Of a stretch of 7,964 nt of DNA, positions 1-7,964 are shown piece after piece. Positions within the stretch are counted from its first letter, which is position 1. The number at the start of each line of letters is the position of its first letter. The stretch is from Paludibacteraceae bacterium (GTDB lineage Bacteria; Bacteroidota; Bacteroidia; Bacteroidales; Paludibacteraceae), in NCBI GenBank assembly GCA_947445425.1, contig CANFFA010000091.1:1-7964 (forward strand). The letters are read 5' to 3'. The notes under the pieces are model-generated. The model was given only the letters and a program-made list of their open reading frames with translations, was not told where the DNA came from and searched no databases. The position numbers and the translations under genes were made by a program.

Positions 1-3000
1 CCCCGATTTCCAATAAAAAAATACACCCAGAATAATTATGATGAGTTAAGTACAACTTATCCGATTGATGCTAAATTGCCTTCCAATGTTAAATCGGTAG
101 TGGAATATGATGCTAAATCGGGTAACTATTTGTTACGCACTTTTGTAGGGGAAATGGAAATTTCAACCCCTTTTATGATGACCGAAAAAGAATACCGTGT
201 ATATTCAGGTAAGAGAAGTTTGCAGAATTATTGGAAGGTGAAAGGTGCAAAATCTGATTTGAACAATGAGGATAAATTCTCTGTCACTGACATGAAGTTC
301 AATGTAGGGGTCGCCGATAAAATTTTCGGTGCAGGTGGAGTTCAAATCAAAACACAAGGATCAGCAGAGTTAGTTTTTGGCGTTAGACACAACTCAATTG
401 AGAATCCGGCTTTGCCCATAAGCATGCGAAGCAATACAACACCACAATTTGACACTAAAATTCAACTCAACGTCACCGGTAATGTCGGTGACAAAATGAA
501 TTTTGGTCTGAATTACAATACTGAATCCAGTTTTAGTTTCGACCAACAGTTGGTGAAAATGGCTTACAAAGGAAAGGAAGATGACATTATTAAGAGTATT
601 GAGGCTGGTAATGTAAGCATGCAATTGAACAGTTCCTTGATTTCTGGTAGCACTGCTTTGTTTGGTATAAAAACCGAATTGCAATTTGGTCGTCTGAATG
701 TTTCTGCCATTGCTACCCAACAAAAATCAGAATCCCAAACAGTCAGTTCTAAAGGCGGAGCACAAACCACTAAATTTGAAGTCAGTGCAGATAATTATGA
801 CGATAATCGACATTTTTTCTTAGGACATTTTTTCCGTGACAATTATGAAAATTCGATGAAGAGCCTTCCACTGGTTACTTCAGGAATAACCATTAACAGA
901 ATTGAAGTATGGGTTACCAACAAACGTGGAAATTTTGACCAAGCCCGTAATATCGTTGCCTTTATGGATTTGGGAGAACCAAAAAAAATCACAATAGATA
1001 AATTTCCAGTAGCAGATTCCCTTAATAATAGATACATTGATAACAAACACTGGATCTCTACAAAAAACGATACTATTCCATACAATACTGCGAATCCACT
1101 TTATAATGAGGTTTTAAATAAGAGTACTGAAAGTAATAGCGTTCAAATTGGCGGTGATATTCGTGATATACAACGAACGAATGAATTATTGACTTCTGCC
1201 TATCTTACAAACTTCAGCATCAATGGTGGAGAAGATTTTGAGAAGATTGAAAGTGCTCGCCGATTAGATCCCAATGAATATACTTTAAACAAAGCCCTGG
1301 GTACAATCTCTTTAAGAAGCAAACTTAATCCTGACGAGGTATTGGGGGTTGCTTATGAATATGCGAAAAATGGTAAGGTCTATCAAGTAGGTGAATTTTC
1401 TACCGATGGTATTCCGGCTCCTAAAGCAATGATTGTAAAATTATTGAAAGGTACAGTTCTATCTCCAAGATTAAAAATATGGGATTTGATGATGAAAAAT
1501 GTCTATGATTTAGGGACGATGCAGATTCAACCCGATAATTTCAAATTCAATATTACCTATAGAAATGATGCAGCAGGTACTAATTTACAGTACATTAATG
1601 AAGGGGCAATAAAAAATAAACTTTTATTAAAGGTCATGAATTTGGATAGATTAGACGCGCGGAATGCCCAAAATCCTGATGGACGATTTGACTTTGTGGA
1701 GGGTTATACCATTTTGGCGAATTCAGGGCGTATCATTTTTCCTGTACTCGAACCTTTTGGATCGCATTTAAAAGAAGCCATCAACGATGCTGCAATTACA
1801 AAAGACAAGTACGTGTTTCAGGAATTATATGATAGTACTTTGATTATTGCACAACAATCAAGTGACAAAAATAAATTCAAACTGGTGGGTGAATACAAAT
1901 CCTCTTCCGGTTCTGAGATTAGATTGAATGCTATGAATGTACCCCGTGGGTCGGTAACCGTTTCTGCTGGCGGTAAAACTTTGACCGAAAATGTAGATTA
2001 TACCGTGGATTATACCATGGGCGTTGTAACCATTCTCAATCAGTCTTTGATAGAGTCGGGAACAAAAATTGATGCCAAATCGGAAAGTCAATCCATGTTT
2101 AGCAATATGCAGCGCAAAACGCTAACCGGTACACATTTAGAATACAAATTCAACAAGGATTTCAGTCTGGGTGGAACCATCATGCACTTGTCTGAAATGC
2201 CATTGACAACCAAAGTAAATACGGGTAGCGAACCGATTTCCAACACAATCTGGGGAATGAATACTTCGTGGAGAACCGAGTCACAATGGCTTACCAACAT
2301 GATCGGCAAATTACCTTTTGTAAATGCTACTAAACCCTCCACACTAGCAATCAATGCTGAATATGCACAGTTAATTCCGGGGCACTCTACAGTAGTAAAT
2401 AGTGCTGGCAATACGGGTGGATTGGCCTATATTGATGATTTTGAATCTACCAGAACTTCCATAGATATCCATTATCCAATTAACTGGTATTTGGCCAGCA
2501 CGCCAAGAATGTTTTCGGAGTCGGATAAGAGTAATGACGTAGAATATGGTAAAAATAGGGCTTTGTTTTCATGGTACCGCGTTGAAAATTCGTTTTTTAA
2601 TGCTGATGAAAAATCGAGCACCATTCCTGCCTATATTCAGAACGACCTTAAAATGCGATCTAACCATTTCACCAGAAAGGTATTAGAAAGTGAAATTTTT
2701 CCAAAAAAGTCTAGAAACGTCAATATCCCACCCAACTTGACTGTATTAAATTTATCTTATTATCCACAAGAAAGAGGTCCTTATAATTTGGATGTTGATC
2801 CTACATCATATTCATCAGGTATAGATTCTAAAGGATTATTGCTTAAACCTAGCACACGTTGGGGTGGAATTATGCGTAAATTGGATGCTACAGATTTCGA
2901 AACGTCAAATATTGAATACATCGAATTTTGGATGATGGATCCTTTTGTCTATAATGATTCATTACCCAATAGAGAAGATAAACCTAAAACCGATCCAGCT

Positions 3001-6000
3001 TACGAGAAATACAAGATGGATAAAAAGGGTGGTTATTTATACTTCAATTTAGGAGATATTAGTGAAGATATTTTAAAAGATGGAAAAAAAGCTTTTGAGC
3101 ATGGATTGCCAATTGATGGTGACACCATTAAAACGGATAGAACAAAGTGGGGTGCAATCCCAAAAACGCAGTCTACTGTAACGGCTTTTGACAATGCTGC
3201 TGGTGCCCGTCAAAATCAAGATCTTGGTTTGGATGGACTTTCAACAACGAACGAGTTTTTTAGTGAGAGCTATAAAAAATATGTTGAAGCAATAAAGGCT
3301 AAAGTCAATGCAGATACGCTTAAAAAGATGGAAGCGAATCCTTATTCGCCTATAAAAGATCCTTCTGGTGATAATTATCATTATTTTCGCGGTACAGATT
3401 TAGACAATGCTAAAACGGATGTTTTGACCCGCTACAAGTATTTTAACGGTACTGAAGGTAATTCACCAGACAATGTAAATCAATCGATTAGTAATTCTGC
3501 CACGACCATTCCTGATATGGAGGATATTAATGGGGATAATACTTTGAATGAATATGATAAGTATTACCAATATCGTGTTCGTATTAAGAGTGATAGCATG
3601 AAAGTTGGAATGAATTTCATTACAAATATAATTAAATCAAATGTTGCTCTTAAAGATCCAAGTCAAGGTACCGTACCCGTACATTGGTATCAATTCAAAA
3701 TTCCAGTAAGAGAGTATACGGATAAAGTTGGTTCGATTAACAATTTTAAATCCATACGTTTCATGCGTATGTTCTTAACCGGTTTTGAAAAAGAGACCCA
3801 TTTACGTTTTGCAACCATGGAGTTGGTACGTGGTGAATGGCGGAATTATATCAAAGATTTGCACACAACTACACCAACTTCAAAGGGAACTTTAGATGTA
3901 CAAGCTGTGAATATTGAGGTGAATTCTGACAAAACACCAGTTAATTATATTTTACCGCCAACCATTCTGAGAACCAGTGATCCTGGACAACCTCAACTGA
4001 AACAAAATGAGCAATCTTTGGCTTTGGTTGTTAAAAATTTAGCACCAGGAGATGCTAGAGGAGTATATAAAAATGTAGCGTATGACATGCGTCAATACAA
4101 AAGACTACAAATGTACGTACATGCTGAAAAATTGAAAGAAGATATTTCAAACGATCAACTTCGAGATAATCAGTTAACCTGTTTTATCAGAATTGGTTCT
4201 GATATGGTGAATAACTATTACGAATACGAAGTTCCATTAAAGTTAACAGCTCCAGGTAATTATATGGATGGTAAGCCTGCTGATCAAAACATCGTTTGGA
4301 ATCCGGACAATAAATTCGATTTCTCATTTGATGCACTGACTGCTGCTAAATTGAAGCGAAACAAAGATGCACAGAGCGGGGCGGCCAAAACGAATGTCGC
4401 TTATACGGTTTACGATCCAGACAAACAAGATAATAAAATTACGATCCTTGGTAATCCAACCATTTCTGAAGTACAAACCATTCTCATTGGGGTTAGAAAT
4501 GCTAACAATACTGTAAAGTCTGGTGAAATCTGGATCAATGAGTTGCGCATGTCTGAATTCGATGAATCGGGTGGTTGGGCGGCCATGGCAAATGTTGCCC
4601 TCGGCTTATCTGATATCGGCTCTGTCAATGTATCTGGACGTACAGAAACAGCTGGTTATGGTGGTATTGAAAGCAATGTAAACAATAGACGCAGAGATGA
4701 TTTGTATCAAATGAACTTCTCCACTACAATGGAGTTGGGTCGCTTTTTACCTGAAAAAGCAAAATTACAAATCCCTGCCTATTACTCTTATACCAATGAA
4801 ACAGTAGCACCAAAATACAATCCTTTTGATCAAGACGTATTGTTTACTGATGCGATAAATAATGCATCCAATGCCAGTCAACGTGACTCTTTGAAGGCAA
4901 ATGCACAGGTGGTAAATACCTCAAACAGCTTCACCATTTCTGGAGCCAAGTTGAATATAAAGAGCAAGACTCCCCGTTTTTACGACCCTGCTAATGTTAG
5001 CGTTTCTTATGCTATCAGTGAGACCAATAAACAAAGTCCTGAAGTAGAGAAAAATTACACCAAAAATCAAAAAGCTGCGGTTAATTATAGTTTTTCTTTT
5101 AACCCTCAACCAGTTGAGCCATTGAAAAATGTAAGAATTTTAGACAATCCAGTATTGAAAATTGTGAAAGAGTTCAACTTTAATTATTTGCCAAGTTCTT
5201 TGAGCTTTAATAACAACATGAGTCGGCTCTTTACACAAACGATCTTGCGTGATTTGAATAAGTCAGAGTCCACTGTACCAATGGATTTAATGTACAGTAA
5301 GGACTTTATGTGGAATCGTCAGTTCGATATCAAGTATGATTTGACACGTTCCATTAAGTTGAGTTTCCAAACGGCAATGAATGCAAACATTATTGAAACG
5401 GACACAACACCAGAAATAGGCAAACAATATTATGCTTCTTGGCGTGATAAAGTGATAAAGAGCATCCTTAAACTAGGTACTCCATTCACCTATCAACAGG
5501 TATTCTCAGCTTCTTGGGCAGTTCCCATTAACAAATTGCCACTCTTGGATTGGACCACAGCCAATGCTTCTTATAACTCAACCTATGATTGGAATAAATC
5601 GGCTCAAATCAAGAATTCTGAAACAAAATTGGGAAATATTGCTTCCAGTCAAGGTGCATGGCAAGTGGATGGACAGTTAAATTTTGAAACCCTTTACAAT
5701 AAATCTAAATATTTGAAAGAGGTGAACAGACGTTTTGCTGCTCAACCAACTACCAAGACCAAGTTCCAACCCAAAACCTACAATCAAACGGTTAAGTTAG
5801 AAAAAAACAAACTCTTGACCATTAATCATAGACTGGGCAGTGAAAAGTTAAAATTTACAGCCATGGATAAAGCTGGTAAACCAATATTGCTATCTTATAA
5901 ACCCCGCAATGTTACGTCAATAGACATCACCCCGCAAATAGATGCAGATAGTATTATACTAACAATGGTAACTTTGAACCCTGATGATCAATCAGCTTCT

Positions 6001-7440
6001 CAGAGTACCGCTGAATTTGTGGCACGTACGCTGATGATGGTTAGACGTGCCTCAGTAACCTACAGAGAATCCAATAGTATGGTTTTGCCTGGATTTATGG
6101 AAACACCTGGATTTTTAGGTCAAAATAATGCTGCTCCTGGCTATCCTTTTGTTTTTGGATTTCATGATGACAATACCATACCTAATGCATGGAAGAAAGA
6201 GTGGTTGAATAATGATTCAAAAGTTGTTACACCAGCCACTACTGCTTTTACTTCTGATTTGGATATGAAGGCGTCAATAGAACCATTTTCTGGATTTAAA
6301 ATTGACTTGAATGCCAAATGCTATACGGCAACAAATACTTCAATTCAGTATATGTTCCCAGATGCAAATGATAATATGCCTACAACTTTTACAGGAAGTT
6401 ATAACATTACCTTGATTGCACTGACAACAGCATTTAAACCGATTGCAACAGCAAAACAAAACTATAATTCTGAAACATTTAATAATTTTATAAGCAATAG
6501 AAAAATTATTGCAGACCGATTGAATGCAAAATATCAAGGTACAAATTATCCAAATTCAGGATTTTTAAAAGAGGGAAAATTGGGTGATAATCCAATTAAT
6601 TCAAATGCAGGCTTTAAATTAAACTCTGCTGATGTATTAATACCCTCCTTCTTGGCAGCATATACTGGTCAAGATGTGAATTCTATCGGTACAAATCCAT
6701 TTATTTCAATGTTGAGCATGTTGCCCAATTGGCGCATCAATTATGATGGTCTATCACGCAATGCGTGGATCAAGGAGAGATTTAAATCTGTAAGTTTGAC
6801 GCACGCTTATACTTGTAAATACAGCATTGGTTCTTATACTTCATTCTCCACTTGGGTACCGATGGATGGTTCAGACAATGCCTTGGGATATATTCGTGAC
6901 ATTCAGAGTCAAACCATTGCAGCACTACCATCTTCAAAGTATGACATTTCAAATGTTTCATTGGCTGAACAATTTAGTCCATTAATAGGTGCAAATGCTG
7001 TGTTGAATAATAGTGTAACGACCAAAATGGAGTTTAGAAAGCAAAGAAACTTATCTCTCAACCTTACCAGTTCTCAATTAATTGAAGCAGGAAGTGATGA
7101 ATATGTGATAGGTTTTGGATATGTATTGAAAGATTTTGACGTCATTCTCAAACTCAAATCAGACAAGCAAACCCAGATAAAAAATGATTTGAAAATTAGT
7201 GCCGACTTGTCTTACAAAGACATTAAAACCCTCTTGCGTAAGGTTGAAGAAAACCTAACGCAAGCATCTAGTGGAAACAAATTGTTCACATTAAAAATTA
7301 TAGCTGATTATGTTTTCAGTTCTAAAATGAACATTCAAATTTTCTATGACAAACAAACAAGTTCACCCTTAATTTCATCATCTTATCCTGTATCGTCATC
7401 AAATTTCGGGGTAAGTTTTAAATTTATGTTGACCAGATAA
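1..7440 (+). CDS. sprA: SprA/Sov, type IX secretion outer-membrane translocon (5'-partial)
   Basis: SprA forms the very large outer-membrane beta-barrel through which T9SS substrates, including gliding adhesins and CTD proteins, cross to the cell surface; in Flavobacterium johnsoniae it is a 36-strand single-chain barrel that partners with PorV and a plug protein (established knowledge). Numbering visible codons from base 1, family motifs appear in order: VEYDAKSG and STPFMMTEKEY near 32-65; RIEVWVTNKRG and RNIVAFMDLGE at 300-325; KLNPDEVLGVAYEY at 441-454 with KVYQVGEFSTDG to 470; LNAMNVPRGSVTVSAGG and VDYTVDY at 642-671; AYIDDFEST at 809-817; EYIEFWMMDPF at 972-982; LYFNLGDISEDILKDG at 1013-1028; FKSIRFMRMFLTGF at 1249-1262; GEIWINELRMSEFDESGGWA at 1508-1527; and a terminal SSYPVSSSNFGVSFKF strand. 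A first TTG at 76 is not the start: the frame is open from base 1 and conserved residues (YPIDAKLPSNVK) cross it. The start and signal peptide lie upstream. At 2479 visible residues it slightly exceeds F. johnsoniae SprA (about 2400). No frameshift is seen. Only three cysteines were noticed (1394, 2107, 2272). Confidence 0.96.
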   Translation, partial: PRFPIKKYTQNNYDELSTTYPIDAKLPSNVKSVVEYDAKSGNYLLRTFVGEMEISTPFMMTEKEYRVYSGKRSLQNYWKVKGAKSDLNNEDKFSVTDMKFNVGVADKIFGAGGVQIKTQGSAELVFGVRHNSIENPALPISMRSNTTPQFDTKIQLNVTGNVGDKMNFGLNYNTESSFSFDQQLVKMAYKGKEDDIIKSIEAGNVSMQLNSSLISGSTALFGIKTELQFGRLNVSAIATQQKSESQTVSSKGGAQTTKFEVSADNYDDNRHFFLGHFFRDNYENSMKSLPLVTSGITINRIEVWVTNKRGNFDQARNIVAFMDLGEPKKITIDKFPVADSLNNRYIDNKHWISTKNDTIPYNTANPLYNEVLNKSTESNSVQIGGDIRDIQRTNELLTSAYLTNFSINGGEDFEKIESARRLDPNEYTLNKALGTISLRSKLNPDEVLGVAYEYAKNGKVYQVGEFSTDGIPAPKAMIVKLLKGTVLSPRLKIWDLMMKNVYDLGTMQIQPDNFKFNITYRNDAAGTNLQYINEGAIKNKLLLKVMNLDRLDARNAQNPDGRFDFVEGYTILANSGRIIFPVLEPFGSHLKEAINDAAITKDKYVFQELYDSTLIIAQQSSDKNKFKLVGEYKSSSGSEIRLNAMNVPRGSVTVSAGGKTLTENVDYTVDYTMGVVTILNQSLIESGTKIDAKSESQSMFSNMQRKTLTGTHLEYKFNKDFSLGGTIMHLSEMPLTTKVNTGSEPISNTIWGMNTSWRTESQWLTNMIGKLPFVNATKPSTLAINAEYAQLIPGHSTVVNSAGNTGGLAYIDDFESTRTSIDIHYPINWYLASTPRMFSESDKSNDVEYGKNRALFSWYRVENSFFNADEKSSTIPAYIQNDLKMRSNHFTRKVLESEIFPKKSRNVNIPPNLTVLNLSYYPQERGPYNLDVDPTSYSSGIDSKGLLLKPSTRWGGIMRKLDATDFETSNIEYIEFWMMDPFVYNDSLPNREDKPKTDPAYEKYKMDKKGGYLYFNLGDISEDILKDGKKAFEHGLPIDGDTIKTDRTKWGAIPKTQSTVTAFDNAAGARQNQDLGLDGLSTTNEFFSESYKKYVEAIKAKVNADTLKKMEANPYSPIKDPSGDNYHYFRGTDLDNAKTDVLTRYKYFNGTEGNSPDNVNQSISNSATTIPDMEDINGDNTLNEYDKYYQYRVRIKSDSMKVGMNFITNIIKSNVALKDPSQGTVPVHWYQFKIPVREYTDKVGSINNFKSIRFMRMFLTGFEKETHLRFATMELVRGEWRNYIKDLHTTTPTSKGTLDVQAVNIEVNSDKTPVNYILPPTILRTSDPGQPQLKQNEQSLALVVKNLAPGDARGVYKNVAYDMRQYKRLQMYVHAEKLKEDISNDQLRDNQLTCFIRIGSDMVNNYYEYEVPLKLTAPGNYMDGKPADQNIVWNPDNKFDFSFDALTAAKLKRNKDAQSGAAKTNVAYTVYDPDKQDNKITILGNPTISEVQTILIGVRNANNTVKSGEIWINELRMSEFDESGGWAAMANVALGLSDIGSVNVSGRTETAGYGGIESNVNNRRRDDLYQMNFSTTMELGRFLPEKAKLQIPAYYSYTNETVAPKYNPFDQDVLFTDAINNASNASQRDSLKANAQVVNTSNSFTISGAKLNIKSKTPRFYDPANVSVSYAISETNKQSPEVEKNYTKNQKAAVNYSFSFNPQPVEPLKNVRILDNPVLKIVKEFNFNYLPSSLSFNNNMSRLFTQTILRDLNKSESTVPMDLMYSKDFMWNRQFDIKYDLTRSIKLSFQTAMNANIIETDTTPEIGKQYYASWRDKVIKSILKLGTPFTYQQVFSASWAVPINKLPLLDWTTANASYNSTYDWNKSAQIKNSETKLGNIASSQGAWQVDGQLNFETLYNKSKYLKEVNRRFAAQPTTKTKFQPKTYNQTVKLEKNKLLTINHRLGSEKLKFTAMDKAGKPILLSYKPRNVTSIDITPQIDADSIILTMVTLNPDDQSASQSTAEFVARTLMMVRRASVTYRESNSMVLPGFMETPGFLGQNNAAPGYPFVFGFHDDNTIPNAWKKEWLNNDSKVVTPATTAFTSDLDMKASIEPFSGFKIDLNAKCYTATNTSIQYMFPDANDNMPTTFTGSYNITLIALTTAFKPIATAKQNYNSETFNNFISNRKIIADRLNAKYQGTNYPNSGFLKEGKLGDNPINSNAGFKLNSADVLIPSFLAAYTGQDVNSIGTNPFISMLSMLPNWRINYDGLSRNAWIKERFKSVSLTHAYTCKYSIGSYTSFSTWVPMDGSDNALGYIRDIQSQTIAALPSSKYDISNVSLAEQFSPLIGANAVLNNSVTTKMEFRKQRNLSLNLTSSQLIEAGSDEYVIGFGYVLKDFDVILKLKSDKQTQIKNDLKISADLSYKDIKTLLRKVEENLTQASSGNKLFTLKIIADYVFSSKMNIQIFYDKQTSSPLISSSYPVSSSNFGVSFKFMLTR
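3523..3558 (+). other. Dockerin/EF-hand-like calcium-loop motif inside SprA
   Basis: Visible SprA residues 1175-1186 read DINGDNTLNEYD. This matches the dockerin calcium-loop spacing DxNxDxxxNxxD at every fixed position (D1, N3, D5, N9, D12). It is followed by YYQYRVRI, the start of a beta-rich segment. A similar acidic loop at this point is, from memory, common in SprA homologues. Calcium binding is inference; only one loop is seen, whereas true dockerins carry two. Confidence 0.5.
7233..7264 (+). repeat. Imperfect inverted repeat (hairpin) within the 3' part of sprA
   Basis: CTTGCGT (7233-7239) pairs with ACGCAAG (7258-7264). After one A/A mismatch (7240/7257), AGGTT (7241-7245) pairs with AACCT (7252-7256) around a 6-nt GAAGAA loop. 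That gives 12 of 13 stem positions paired, unusually GC-rich for this AT-rich region. It lies inside the coding frame (residues about 2411-2422, LLRKVEENLTQA), roughly 175 nt before the stop codon. No T-tract follows, so an intrinsic terminator is unlikely. It may be a coincidence of coding sequence or an mRNA element. Confidence 0.5.
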
Positions 7441-7455
7441 AACAATTTTTGTTTT
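7439..7455 (+). terminator. Weak AT-rich hairpin across the sprA stop codon
   Basis: AAAACAA (7439-7445) is the exact reverse complement of TTGTTTT (7449-7455), separated by a TTT loop, and it overlaps the TAA stop at 7438-7440. The stem has only one G-C pair and a very short loop, so it should be unstable. It is the only stem-plus-T-rich element directly after sprA, but as a terminator it is weak. Confidence 0.2.
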
Positions 7456-7487
7456 GTACATTTTGTCTTATCAATTCATTAAATTTG
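7453..7487 (+). promoter_or_regulatory. Candidate Bacteroidota-type promoter upstream of grpE
   Basis: TAAATTTG at 7480-7487 is an exact match to the Bacteroidota -7 consensus TAnnTTTG. A TTTG at 7453-7456 lies 23 nt upstream, at the long end of the 17-23 nt spacing described for Flavobacterium promoters. A second TTTG at 7462-7465 is too close (14 nt). Transcription would start at about 7493-7495, giving grpE a leader of roughly 110 nt that opens with the nested inverted repeat at 7502-7552. The AT-rich background makes chance matches plausible. Confidence 0.4.
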
Positions 7488-7501
7488 GAATCACACATGA
7501 C

Positions 7502-7552
7502 ATTTTGCCATTCAATTTCTGCCAAAAACAGAAAAGTAATCTATGGCAAAAT
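7502..7552 (+). repeat. Two-tier nested inverted repeat between sprA and grpE
   Basis: The outer arms ATTTTGCCAT (7502-7511) and ATGGCAAAAT (7543-7552) are perfect 10-bp reverse complements. Inside them, TTTCTG (7516-7521) pairs perfectly with CAGAAA (7529-7534) around a 7-nt CCAAAAA loop. The two stems are separated by an asymmetric internal loop of 4 nt on the 5' side and 8 nt on the 3' side. As RNA this would be a single extended hairpin starting 61 nt after the sprA stop and ending 51 nt before the grpE start. No T-tract follows on either strand, so it is not a standard intrinsic terminator. It could be a structured grpE leader, a 3'-end stabiliser of the sprA mRNA, or a protein-binding palindrome. 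It does not resemble the CIRCE operator. Confidence 0.6.
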
Positions 7553-7554
7553 TA

Positions 7555-7586
7555 TTGACTCAAATGCAATATCTTAAAATTATAAT
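7555..7586 (+). promoter_or_regulatory. Alternative weak promoter-like pair close to grpE
   Basis: TTGACT (7555-7560) and TATAAT (7581-7586) resemble -35 and -10 boxes but are 20 nt apart, longer than the 17-nt optimum of E. coli sigma-70. The downstream box lacks the TTTG end preferred by the Bacteroidota housekeeping sigma factor. A start here would leave only about 10 nt before the grpE ATG. The match may simply reflect AT-rich sequence. Confidence 0.2.
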
Positions 7587-7603
7587 TCGTAATTAAAAAT
7601 AAA

Positions 7604-7964
7604 ATGAAAAATAAAACAAACAGAGACGAAAATTCAGTTTCAGAAGAAGAAATAATTCCTAGCACTGAACTTGATGATACTGTAATTGATACAGATACTA
7701 CCGAAGAGGCTGCAGAACAAATTGTTGATGAGATGGAGTTGGTGGCAATAAAATGTGAAGAGCTGAATGATAAAAACCTACGCCTCATGGCTGAGTTTGA
7801 CAATTATCGCAAGCGTACGATGAAGGAACGCATGGATCTATTGAAAACTGCTGGTGAGAAAGTATTGTTAGATATGCTTCCTTTGGTTGATGATTTTGAA
7901 CGTGGCTTGAAAGCAATGGAAACGTCAGAAGATGTACAAGCTGTAAAGGATGGTGTGGAATTGA
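7604..7964 (+). CDS. grpE: GrpE, DnaK nucleotide exchange factor (3'-partial)
   Basis: GrpE is the cytoplasmic co-chaperone that releases ADP from DnaK (Hsp70) so that substrate can be discharged; it acts with DnaJ (established knowledge). The first 120 codons are visible. Residues 1-45 are an acidic, probably disordered tail. Residues about 45-95 hold the long dimerising helix with the family hallmark LRLMAEFDNYRKRT (59-72), then GEKVLLDMLPLVDDFERGLK (84-103) and the ETSEDVQAVKDGVEL stretch (106-120). The window ends before the C-terminal beta-wing that contacts DnaK. ATG at 7604 is the only plausible start: an in-frame TAA lies at 7583-7585 and no other ATG intervenes. No Shine-Dalgarno sequence is seen; the upstream AATTAAAAATAAA is the A-rich leader usual in Bacteroidota. 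The gene follows sprA on the same strand after 163 nt. A dnaJ gene would commonly follow, but lies outside the window. Confidence 0.95.
   Translation, partial: MKNKTNRDENSVSEEEIIPSTELDDTVIDTDTTEEAAEQIVDEMELVAIKCEELNDKNLRLMAEFDNYRKRTMKERMDLLKTAGEKVLLDMLPLVDDFERGLKAMETSEDVQAVKDGVEL

Noticed and set aside
1996..2016. Short direct repeat GATTATACC, two copies 12 nt apart.
   Set aside because: It encodes the conserved SprA motif VDYTVDY and is explained by the protein sequence.
394..2411. Several minus-strand open frames of 62-109 codons opposite sprA, with more at 4410-4628, 4921-5109 and 6340-6537.
   Set aside because: All lie opposite a strongly conserved coding frame. Their translations show no recognisable family, and they look like antisense shadows.
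7578..7587. Palindrome AATTATAATT just upstream of grpE.
   Set aside because: It is entirely A/T in an A/T-rich spacer, so chance is likely and no operator can be claimed.
7441..7603. Search for a small gene, tRNA or CIRCE operator (TTAGCACTC-N9-GAGTGCTAA) in the gap.
   Set aside because: No CIRCE half-site, no tRNA-like cloverleaf and no credible small reading frame were seen.
7552..7803. Minus-strand frame of 83 codons opposite the grpE start, rich in serine.
   Set aside because: The serine richness is what antisense reading of the Glu/Asp-rich GrpE N-terminus (GAA/GAT codons) produces. GrpE on the plus strand matches its family clearly.
1..7964. A mobile element, CRISPR array, defence island or other novel multigene system.
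   Set aside because: The window is filled by two core genes of known families with uniform base composition by eye. No transposase, terminal repeats or spaced repeats were found.

Overview
The window looks like ordinary core chromosome from a low-GC, AT-rich member of the Bacteroidota. It holds two same-strand genes, both cut by the window edges. Family recognition is from memory of conserved motifs; no search was run.

About 93% of the window (1-7440) is one reading frame encoding SprA (called Sov in Porphyromonas gingivalis). SprA is the giant outer-membrane translocon of the type IX secretion system (T9SS), the Bacteroidota-specific pathway that exports gliding adhesins and C-terminal-domain proteins. 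The frame has no stop from base 1, so the gene begins upstream of the window. The 5' end, including the signal peptide, is missing. The 2479 visible residues run from the N-terminal conserved region to the natural C-terminus, and the frame is intact.

A 163-nt gap (7441-7603) follows. It carries a Bacteroidota-type promoter candidate (TAAATTTG with an upstream TTTG), a two-tier nested inverted repeat at 7502-7552, and a second, weaker promoter-like pair. A weak AT-rich hairpin spans the sprA stop codon.

From 7604 to the window end is the first 120 codons of grpE, the nucleotide exchange factor of the DnaK chaperone. Its 3' end lies outside the window.

The two genes have no known shared pathway. 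The gap and the promoter candidates suggest that grpE has its own transcription start. I found no mobile element, CRISPR array, tRNA or rRNA, and no sign of an undescribed multigene system. The best leads are the possible structured grpE leader, a dockerin-like calcium-loop motif inside SprA, and a strong hairpin inside the 3' part of sprA.
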